Shown one piece after another: positions 57,202 through 64,000 of a stretch of 64,000 nucleotides of DNA. The notes under the pieces were generated by a model that was given only the letters and a program-made list of their open reading frames with translations, had not been told where the DNA came from and did no database searches. Every line of letters begins with the position of its first letter. Within the stretch, counting starts at the first letter, position 1. The position numbers were made by a program, and so were the translations under genes. The DNA is from VXPQ01 sp965223485 (GTDB lineage: Bacteria > Bacteroidota > Rhodothermia > Rhodothermales > VXPQ01). The stretch lies in NCBI GenBank assembly GCA_965223485.1, contig OZ244993.1:186001-250000 (forward strand), read 5' to 3'.

Positions 57202-57452
57202 ATACCTACCCCCCTTAAAAAATAAGGCGAAAGGCATGACCCGAAGCCGACAGGGTACGAAAAACCCCTCCGCATGTGTACGACGGATACACGCCGCACC
57301 TCAAATACACTGTATATGCCGCCCCCTGCGGCGCCTCATGAATAATTTATATGAAACATTATAATAAAAATCAAGGGGCAACAAAAATGATCAATAATAT
57401 ATTAGCTTCTCTCGAGGGGGGACGAGCCGCAATCCGGCGCGACCCGGATTTT

Positions 57453-58331
57453 CTATCCCTGCCGCCGCCCCATCACGATCCGGTCCCGTCCGGCCATGTC
57501 CTTCCCCAGGCAAACCTCCGCGTATCCGTTTTTTTCCAGGATGCGCCGCACAGGCTCGCCGTAGTCCGCATGCGTCTCCAGCACGATCCAGCCCCCCTTC
57601 CGGATCATGTGCAGGCCATGTTGCGCCAGCCGCCGGTAAAAAACGAGCGGATCGCCGGGCGCAATCAGCGCCGCACACGGCTCCCAACTACGCACTTCTT
57701 CCGGTAAATCCGGGATTTCTTCCTCCGGCACGTACGGCGGATTGGAAACGAACAGATCGATCCCGGCAGGAACCTTGTCCAGGAACTTCTCCTCCAGCAT
57801 ATCGGCCTCGATCCACGTAATGGCCAGATCGTGCGCAGCCGCATTGCGCCGGGCCACTGCAAGCGCCGCCCCCGACACGTCGCACGCATAGACATCGGCG
57901 TCGGGCCGGGTTGTTTTTATGGCCAGCGCGATGCAGCCGCTTCCCGTGCCGGCGTCGAGTACGACCGGGCTCCGGTGCGCATCGAGACACGCCAGCGCAG
58001 CCTCCGCTACTTCCTCGGTTTCAGGCCGCGGGATGAGCACATCGGGGGTAACGGTCATCCGGATCCCCATGAAGTCCGTATATCCGAGGATATACTGGAT
58101 GGGCTCGCGCTGCAACCGGCGCGCCAGCATCTCGCCGAAGCGCATCGCCGCTTCCGGTTCGATCCGCTCCCCGGATGCCGCGTATAACCCGGCGCGGGAC
58201 ATCGCCAGGGCCTCGCACAGGAGCCATTCCGCGTTCCGGCGCGGATCGTCGATCCCTGCGGCAACCAGCCGTTGCAGGGAGTCTTCCAAAAGAATCCCCA
58301 CAAAACCCCCGTTCTTTTCACCCGAACCCAT
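57453..58331 (-). CDS. prmC: Peptide chain release factor N5-glutamine methyltransferase
   Basis: 292 aa. It methylates the GGQ glutamine of release factors with S-adenosylmethionine. Seen: an N-terminal helical domain (about 10-95), IPRPETEEV (100-108), the SAM loop DAGTGSG (126-132) and the catalytic NPPY (197-200). It is divergent from glgP, with 58 bp between starts. Confidence 0.95.
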   Translation of the reverse strand: MGSGEKNGGFVGILLEDSLQRLVAAGIDDPRRNAEWLLCEALAMSRAGLYAASGERIEPEAAMRFGEMLARRLQREPIQYILGYTDFMGIRMTVTPDVLIPRPETEEVAEAALACLDAHRSPVVLDAGTGSGCIALAIKTTRPDADVYACDVSGAALAVARRNAAAHDLAITWIEADMLEEKFLDKVPAGIDLFVSNPPYVPEEEIPDLPEEVRSWEPCAALIAPGDPLVFYRRLAQHGLHMIRKGGWIVLETHADYGEPVRRILEKNGYAEVCLGKDMAGRDRIVMGRRQG

Positions 58332-58389
58332 TTATATTTAAGCCGTGTTTGCAGATTGCGGCACGAACCATCGAACCGATCCCTGTTTT

Positions 58390-60510
58390 ATGAATACGTA
58401 CGAAAAACTCGGAGCGCTCGCAGAAAATCTCTGGTGGAGTTGGAATCCCGAAGTCCTTGATCTCTTCGAACGCCTGGATCGAATGACGTTCCGGAACGCC
58501 GGAAACAACCCCATCGCCGTACTGCAAACGCTTTCCCCGGAGACAACGTTCGAGGACAGCCTTGCGAGCGACATCGACACGGCTCATGCCGCGATGACCG
58601 CGTACCTCGAAGCGCCTTGCCCTCTCCCGCATGTCCCCCGGACCAGCTACTTCTGCATGGAGTTCGGCATCCACGAAAGCCTGCCGATCTATGCGGGCGG
58701 CCTGGGCATACTGGCCGGCGACCATACGAAAGCGGCCTCGGACCTCTGTATTCCCTTCACGGCGATCGGCCTCTTTCTGAAGCAAGGCTACTTCGAGCAG
58801 CACTTCACCGAAGACGGCTGGCAGCAGGAACGGTATCCCGCGATCGATCCGGAAAACCACCCGCTTGAACTCGTTTGCGGAGAGGATGGGAATCCTTGTG
58901 TGGCCACCGTCCATTTCGGCGACCAGCCGATATGTATACAGGCATGGCGGGCCCAGGTTGGCCGCACGACCCTGTACCTGCTCGACACCCACATCGAGGA
59001 CAATCCGGAGGAGTTTCGAAATATCACCACTCGATTGTACCAGGGGGGGCGTCGGACACGGCTCCAGCAGGAAATCGTCCTCGGCGTCGGAGGCATCCGG
59101 CTGTTGCGCGCCCTTGGGGTGGAAACGGACGTATACCATATGAACGAAGGGCATTGCGCCTTCCTGTCCCTCGAGCTACTCCGCGAACAACTGGACCTGG
59201 GTAAAAGTCGGGAGGAAGCCGTACGCACTGTACGCGACCAGTGCGTGTTCACTACGCACACACCGGTTCTCGCCGGGCACGACCGGTTCGACCCCGGCAT
59301 GTTTCTTAACGAAATGAGCGCCCTCCGGGACGAACTGGGGCACAGCGAACGCGACCTCATGGCCTATGGACGGGTAGACCCGGATAACTCCGGAGAATGG
59401 TTCACGATGACCGTACTGGGGCTGAACATGTCGCGGTGCGCCAACGGCGTTTCACAGCGCAACGGGCACGTGGCGCAGCGGCAATGGCATCCCATGTTCC
59501 CGGACCGGCGCGTACAGGATGTGCCCATCGGCGCCATCACGAACGGGATTCATGTCGCCACCTGGGCAGCCCCGATCGCGCGCGCCTTCCTCAACGAAAA
59601 ACTCGGGGACTGGAAAAAGCATGCCGACGACCTGCACTTCTGGCGAGGCGTCGACGACATTCCCGACGAGATACTGTGGGAATACCGCAACGAGCTGCGG
59701 CGGCAACTGATCCGCTTTGCTGCGGAGCACACCGAAAAACAATCCCTGTCTATCTCCTGCGAACTCGATCCCGACGCGCTGACACTCGGCTTCGCCCGCC
59801 GCTTCGCCACGTACAAGCGCGCACCGCTCCTGTTCACGGACATAGAACGGACCATCTCCCTGTTCAATAACCCGGATCGCCCGATACAGATCATCTACGC
59901 CGGCAAATCACACCCGGAAGACGAAGAAGGCAAACAATTCATCCGGCAGATTCTGGAGGCAGCCCAACGGCCCGGATTACAAGGGCGCATCGTGTTTCTC
60001 GAAAATTACAATATGCAGATAGGCCGCATGCTGACATCCGGCTGCGACGTATGGCTCAACAATCCGAGGAGCCCCATGGAGGCCAGCGGCACGAGCGGGC
60101 AGAAAGTGGCCGTGCATGGCGGGCTGAATCTGTCCGTACTCGACGGGTGGTGGCCGGAAGGATATAACGGCGAAAACGGCTGGGCCATCGGCCATGGATA
60201 CGCCGACGGCAGCTTCGACGAGGACGAGCTGGACCGCCGCGACGCCGGAAGCCTCTACCGGCAACTCGAGCAGGGGGTGGTCCCGGCGTTCTACGAACGA
60301 GACGAGCGCGGCGTCCCGACGCAGTGGATCGGGCGCATGCGCGCCGCCATGGAGGAACTGACGCCCCGCTTCTCCGCAATGCGCATGGTGAAGGAATACG
60401 CCGAGAGCATGTACTGTGTAACGGATGAATCGGATAGCGATTCCCCTTACATCGACAACCCCGCCACGACGTATGCGAGCAGTGCCCCTCCCGCTACGAT
60501 GAGCGCGTAG
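58390..60510 (+). CDS. glgP: Alpha-glucan (glycogen) phosphorylase, short GlgP type
   Basis: 706 aa. It releases glucose-1-phosphate from alpha-1,4-glucans using pyridoxal phosphate. Present: an N-terminal DUF3417-like segment (LAENLWWSWNPEV), YFCMEFGIHESLPIYAGGLG, GHDRFDP, and the PLP-lysine block SGTSGQK with Lys572. The length fits the short bacterial/archaeal branch rather than the 800-plus-aa GlgP of enterics. The ATG at 58390 is chosen because it precedes the conserved helix directly. The last 64 bp overlap the 3' end of nhaC on the other strand. Confidence 0.93.
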   Translation: MNTYEKLGALAENLWWSWNPEVLDLFERLDRMTFRNAGNNPIAVLQTLSPETTFEDSLASDIDTAHAAMTAYLEAPCPLPHVPRTSYFCMEFGIHESLPIYAGGLGILAGDHTKAASDLCIPFTAIGLFLKQGYFEQHFTEDGWQQERYPAIDPENHPLELVCGEDGNPCVATVHFGDQPICIQAWRAQVGRTTLYLLDTHIEDNPEEFRNITTRLYQGGRRTRLQQEIVLGVGGIRLLRALGVETDVYHMNEGHCAFLSLELLREQLDLGKSREEAVRTVRDQCVFTTHTPVLAGHDRFDPGMFLNEMSALRDELGHSERDLMAYGRVDPDNSGEWFTMTVLGLNMSRCANGVSQRNGHVAQRQWHPMFPDRRVQDVPIGAITNGIHVATWAAPIARAFLNEKLGDWKKHADDLHFWRGVDDIPDEILWEYRNELRRQLIRFAAEHTEKQSLSISCELDPDALTLGFARRFATYKRAPLLFTDIERTISLFNNPDRPIQIIYAGKSHPEDEEGKQFIRQILEAAQRPGLQGRIVFLENYNMQIGRMLTSGCDVWLNNPRSPMEASGTSGQKVAVHGGLNLSVLDGWWPEGYNGENGWAIGHGYADGSFDEDELDRRDAGSLYRQLEQGVVPAFYERDERGVPTQWIGRMRAAMEELTPRFSAMRMVKEYAESMYCVTDESDSDSPYIDNPATTYASSAPPATMSA

Positions 60511-61868
60511 GGCATCTGCGAGTTCACGTGGTCAACGTGGTCGCATGCCGCCGACATCGACGAAATGATGGACGTGTCGGAAAGCGGGGAGGCATGATCG
60601 CCGAAAACGCCCCCCGAGAGCACTGCCCCCAGCATAAGCGGAGCCGGTACGCCGGCCCCCTCCGCCAGCGGAAGCGCGATGGGCAGCAGCAGCGCGAACC
60701 CCGTCCAGGAAGAACCCAGCGCGAACGAGATGAAGGCCCCGATCAGAAACACGGCGGCCGGCATCCACCACACCGGGCCGCTGGCGTCCAGCAGGCCCAC
60801 CACATACGGACCCATTTCCATTTCGCGGGCTACACGCCCCAACGCGAAGGCCAGCACGACCAGAAAGGACACACCAAACAACCCGGAAGACCCCTTCAAC
60901 ACCTGATCCATCGAATCCCCGATCGTCATCACCGGGCGGCCGCGCCGGGGCAAGGCATACAGGATGATGGCCACTGCCACAGCGGATCCCACAGCCCACA
61001 ACACCGCCGTCGAGCCGCTCCCCTCCATGATATTCCCACTGCCCGTCACGTACAGCCCCACGAAGATCATCCCCACCATGATGCCAAGAGGAATCATCAG
61101 GTCGCGGACGTGAAGGGGCGCGTGCGAGACCGGTTCTATGCCCGCCAGCTCGTCGGCGATGAGCGGTTTTGACCCGGGCCGGGTCAGCGCTCCCGTCTGC
61201 GCCGCCCGCACTTCCGCCCGCTTCATTGGACCGAACCCCCATCCCGTCAAAGCCAGCACCAGAGCAAAAACGATGGCCCCTATGCTGAAAAAATTAAACA
61301 GCAGCGACTGGGCCAACAGAGACACGGCGCCGTTCGAAATCCCTTGCGCCGCCAACAGGCCCAGCAAATACGCCCCCCAACCGTTCAGGGGAATAGACAT
61401 GCATACCGGCGCACTCGTGGCGTCGCAGTAATAGGCAAGCTTTTCCCGGGGCAGTTTCAGTTTATCGAACAGGGGCCGGCTGACCGCGCCGACCGTCAGG
61501 GAGGTAATGTTCGACTCCACGAACACAATCATTCCGACGGCCCAGGCCATAAGTTCAGCGCCCTTCCGCGACGTTCCCCATCCCCGGCGCTGCGCCCATT
61601 CCACAAAGCCATGCACGCCGCCGGACGCCTGCATTAGCGCGATCAGGCCGCCCACGAGCATGCAGAAAAAGATGATCCGGGTATTGCCCGCATCTTCGAA
61701 AACGGCCACCAGCTGCGCCACCAGTTCGCCCAATCCGCGCACCGGATCCCCCCCCGCAAGAATGATAGTACCGACCCACAGTCCGGCCAACAGGGACAGG
61801 TACACCCGCCGGCTCCATAACGCCAGGGAAATAGCAATGACGGGGGGTAAAAGGACAATCCAGTCCAC
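60447..61868 (-). CDS. nhaC: NhaC-type Na+/H+ antiporter
   Basis: 473 aa integral membrane protein with about 11-12 hydrophobic helices. Family hallmarks: FVESNITSLTVGAVSRPLFDK, NGWGAYLLGLL, and the C-terminal FGDHASPLSDTSIISSMSAACDHVDHV block. It would exchange cytoplasmic Na+ for protons, in line with a marine or saline setting. It is convergent with glgP and overlaps it by 64 bp. It lies 30 bp after the thioredoxin-like gene on the same strand. Confidence 0.92.
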   Translation of the reverse strand: MDWIVLLPPVIAISLALWSRRVYLSLLAGLWVGTIILAGGDPVRGLGELVAQLVAVFEDAGNTRIIFFCMLVGGLIALMQASGGVHGFVEWAQRRGWGTSRKGAELMAWAVGMIVFVESNITSLTVGAVSRPLFDKLKLPREKLAYYCDATSAPVCMSIPLNGWGAYLLGLLAAQGISNGAVSLLAQSLLFNFFSIGAIVFALVLALTGWGFGPMKRAEVRAAQTGALTRPGSKPLIADELAGIEPVSHAPLHVRDLMIPLGIMVGMIFVGLYVTGSGNIMEGSGSTAVLWAVGSAVAVAIILYALPRRGRPVMTIGDSMDQVLKGSSGLFGVSFLVVLAFALGRVAREMEMGPYVVGLLDASGPVWWMPAAVFLIGAFISFALGSSWTGFALLLPIALPLAEGAGVPAPLMLGAVLSGGVFGDHASPLSDTSIISSMSAACDHVDHVNSQMPYALIVAGGALLAYVVAGLSM

Positions 61869-61898
61869 AGAATCACCGAGGGATACGGAGGCGAACGA

Positions 61899-62483
61899 TC
61901 AGGCAGGCTCGTTGCCCGGTTTCCACTTGATGTTGCACCCTATGGAAGGAACCTGCTCGGCCAGAACCTCCCCGAACGCAAGCAAAAGGTCGAGCGCATC
62001 GTGCAGATCCTTGCCCGTCGCAACGCCCATGCCGGGGCGGGTTTCGTCGTAGCGCCCCCGGTAGACCAGTTTCTTTTCCCGGTCGAACACGAACAGATCG
62101 GGCGTGCATACGGCGCCGTACGCCTTGGCGATCTCCTGCGATTCGTCGTACAGATAGGGAAACGGATAGCCCTTTGCGGCAGCCCGCGCCGCCATCGCAT
62201 CGAACGAGTCTTCCGGGTATCCCCTGGCGTCGTTTGCGTTGACGAGTACGAACTGTACGTCTTGCGCCGCCCAGGCGGCGGCAGACCGGATCAGCGCATC
62301 CTCCACATGTTTCGCGAACGGGCAGTGGTTACAGGTAAACACGACGACCAGCGCCGCAGCGTCGTAATCGTCGAGGCTCCGGCGATCGCCGGCCAGACCG
62401 TCTGCGGAGGGATTCGCGACGGGCAGATCGAAGGGCAGAGCCGCCGATCCGAGGTCCTTCATGAGCGAGTAAGTAAGCGCCAT
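61899..62483 (-). CDS. Cytoplasmic thioredoxin/AhpC-TSA-like protein
   Basis: 194 aa, no signal peptide. The thioredoxin-like fold has FTCNHCPFAKHV with Cys51 and Cys54 (CNHC), then VNANDARGYPEDS and GAVCTPDLFVFD, matching the family often annotated as thioredoxin family protein (AlkylHP/redoxin-like). A small-molecule or protein thiol redox role is probable, but the partner is not known. Confidence 0.88.
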   Translation of the reverse strand: MALTYSLMKDLGSAALPFDLPVANPSADGLAGDRRSLDDYDAAALVVVFTCNHCPFAKHVEDALIRSAAAWAAQDVQFVLVNANDARGYPEDSFDAMAARAAAKGYPFPYLYDESQEIAKAYGAVCTPDLFVFDREKKLVYRGRYDETRPGMGVATGKDLHDALDLLLAFGEVLAEQVPSIGCNIKWKPGNEPA

Positions 62484-62574
62484 AATGTTGCTGGTTTACA
62501 ATGGTATGGTGAAAAGAGATACGGTGCCGGAGCATCATACGCAGGAAAGCCGGGGCAGGGTTTCGCCCCCCTCC

Positions 62575-63159
62575 CTATCGGCGATACAATCCCCGTTCCT
62601 CTATGATCTCAAGCACCCCCGGGGAAACCATGTCCCGGACGGACCGCCCGGCCCGGATGCGTTGCCGTATGTCCGTACTGGACAGGTCGATGAGGGGCGT
62701 ATCGGCAAATTCCACGTACTTCTCGAACCCTGCCGGGACCGCCGCCTGCTCGTACCCGCCGCGCGGAAACACGATGAGCGGCGCACGGCGCACTATTTCT
62801 TCCGGCTCGCGCCACCGGAAAAATTCGGACCATTGATCGCTGCCCACAATCAGGCGAAAGGCCGCGTCGGGATGCTCTTCCCGTAACTTTCGCAGCGTAT
62901 CTACCGTATACGAGGCGCCCCTTTGCCATATTTCGATTTCCGAGATCGAAAAGGCGGCGTCTCCCTCCGTGGCGGCGCGAATCATTGCAAGGCGATCAGC
63001 GGCATCAGCCAACTCCTCGCCGGTCTTGAAAGGAGAACGGCTGTTCGGAATCCAGAGAACGCGATCCAGACCGAATCGCTCGCGCACCATCCCCGCCAGG
63101 CGAAGATGCCCCATGTGCGGCGGATTGAAGGTTCCCCCGAAGACACCGATGCGCAGCAC
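62575..63159 (-). CDS. nadD: Nicotinate-nucleotide adenylyltransferase
   Basis: 194 aa from a GTG at 63159, which gives the usual distance to the nucleotide-binding GGTFNPPHMGH motif and has GGAAAG upstream. Other blocks: WIPNSRSPFK, IVGSDQW and the C-terminal SSTDIRQRI. It makes NaAD from nicotinate mononucleotide and ATP in NAD synthesis. It begins 31 bp after the stop of bamD, so the two are probably co-transcribed. Confidence 0.95.
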   Translation of the reverse strand: MLRIGVFGGTFNPPHMGHLRLAGMVRERFGLDRVLWIPNSRSPFKTGEELADAADRLAMIRAATEGDAAFSISEIEIWQRGASYTVDTLRKLREEHPDAAFRLIVGSDQWSEFFRWREPEEIVRRAPLIVFPRGGYEQAAVPAGFEKYVEFADTPLIDLSSTDIRQRIRAGRSVRDMVSPGVLEIIEERGLYRR

Positions 63160-63190
63160 GCTTTCCGTTGCGGATCCGGCCACGTAACGC

Positions 63191-63994
63191 TCAATTGCTA
63201 CTTGCAAGTTCGGCAAGCCGCCCGGAAGCCTCGTCGTAGAGCGCCTCCGCTTCCTTCGCAAGCGGACTGTCGCGAAAAAGCTCGATGAGCCGGGTGTAAT
63301 TGTCGATCGCCAACTGGAGCCGCTCGGGCTGACGCGACTCGATGCTCAGATCGGCGAAGGACATATACGAGCGCATCGCGCCCAGCAGCGCATCGTCGGC
63401 CCACTGGGTATCCGGATACGTATCGAAGACCCGCTCATACGAAAGCGCCGCCGCCTCATAGATGCCCCGGCGTTCGTACAAGCCCGCCGACTCGTACCCC
63501 TTCTGCGCCAGTTTCTCCCGCAAGGTCCTCAGGTGATCTTCCGCCTCTTCCTTCAGGTCGGAATCGGGAAACCGGTCCAGAAACAGCTGCAGGTACGTGA
63601 TCGCCTGACGGGTATTGGTTTGATCGAGATCGTACTGCGGAGATAGATGATAGTACGCAACAGCCCGCTCGAACATAGCCGCCTCCACATTTTCGTTGGT
63701 CCGGTAGGTGTTCACGAATCGCGAGTACTCGGAGGCGGCCAGAATATAATCGCCGCTTTCAAAATGAGCCCGCGCAAGGTGGAGTTGCGCATCGGCGGCC
63801 ACCTCAGAGGTCCGCCCGTAATCGAAAACGCCCTGAAAAAACGGAACGGCCCGATCGTACCTCTCTGCCTCAAACAGGCGCAAGCCCTTTGTATAGGCGT
63901 CTTCAGGGGAATCGTACCGGATGCGCCCGGCGCCGGCGCAGGCGGACAGCGCGATCGCTGCAAACAACAATACGACAGGAAGAAACGGACGCAA
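63191..63994 (-). CDS. bamD: Outer-membrane assembly lipoprotein BamD (start at or beyond the window edge)
   Basis: 267 aa as read from a TTG six bases inside the right edge; the true start may lie outside. The lipoprotein signal ends in ALSAC (Cys19). The mature part is a series of TPR-like repeats (AYTKGLRLFEAERYDRAVPFFQ, AAEYSRF and ALSYERVFDTYPDTQWADDALL), the YfiO/BamD pattern. It is part of the BAM complex that inserts beta-barrel proteins. Confidence 0.88.
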   Translation of the reverse strand: MRPFLPVVLLFAAIALSACAGAGRIRYDSPEDAYTKGLRLFEAERYDRAVPFFQGVFDYGRTSEVAADAQLHLARAHFESGDYILAASEYSRFVNTYRTNENVEAAMFERAVAYYHLSPQYDLDQTNTRQAITYLQLFLDRFPDSDLKEEAEDHLRTLREKLAQKGYESAGLYERRGIYEAAALSYERVFDTYPDTQWADDALLGAMRSYMSFADLSIESRQPERLQLAIDNYTRLIELFRDSPLAKEAEALYDEASGRLAELASSN

Positions 63995-64000
63995 GGACCA

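Noticed and set aside
57351..57707. Small plus-strand frame starting near 57387 after an AGGGG site
   Set aside because: After about ten codons it runs antisense through the 3' end of prmC, and the product looks like nothing known. The ribosome-site match is probably chance in an AT-rich spacer.

Overview
The window looks like a chromosomal segment of a GC-rich Gram-negative bacterium of the Bacteroidota/Rhodothermota (FCB) side of the tree. This is inferred from a BamD lipoprotein, a TonB-dependent receptor with an N-terminal carboxypeptidase-regulatory-like domain, GlgP, NhaC and PrmC, and from the overall style of the proteins. No 16S gene is present, so the placement is tentative.

More than half of the window is a family of secreted repeat proteins, all on the minus strand. 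There are six loci: copy A (1-5662, running off the left edge), copy B (8586-9028, a frameshifted remnant), copy C (13548-14378, a mini-gene with a large internal deletion), copy D (16949-22444), copy E (22489-31896, about 3,135 aa) and copy F (48046-57201, about 3,051 aa). Full-length members have a signal peptide, N-terminal Ig/PKD-like domains, 10-22 tandem repeats of about 90-98 aa with two cysteines each, and a conserved C-terminal module of about 480 aa. The loci exchange sequence. A and E share a nearly identical 5' end plus about 330 bp of upstream DNA that differs in a (TA)n tract. D, E and F share nearly identical 3' ends. D begins inside a duplicated fragment of the neighbouring DUF393 gene.

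Layout: 1-6 kb copy A with its leader; 6.1-8.5 kb a single-protein phosphorelay (GAF-PAS-kinase-receiver-winged helix); 8.6-9.0 kb remnant B; 9.1-13.3 kb a tight five-gene minus-strand operon with two ExbD/TolR-like proteins, a Ser-rich membrane protein, a TPR lipoprotein and an exported protein; 13.5-14.4 kb mini-copy C; 14.7-16.0 kb L-fuconate dehydratase; tRNA-Ala(GGC); DUF393 protein; copies D and E; 32.2-36.3 kb a catabolic cluster (FAH-family hydrolase, SDR dehydrogenase, sulfatase, KDPG-type aldolase) divergent from a TonB receptor; a sugar-transporter remnant; 39.8-48.0 kb housekeeping and envelope genes (valS, aroC, HtrA protease, acyltransferase, thioredoxin, glycosyltransferase); copy F; and 57.4-64 kb prmC, glgP, nhaC, a thioredoxin-like protein, nadD and bamD.

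Fuconate dehydratase, SDR and FAH hydrolase fit the non-phosphorylating L-fucose route to pyruvate plus lactate. With the sulfatase and TonB receptor they suggest use of sulfated fucose-containing glycans, although the pathway is split by copies D and E. The least ordinary elements are the recombining repeat-protein family with its variable TA tract and structured leader, and the ExbD-pair operon.
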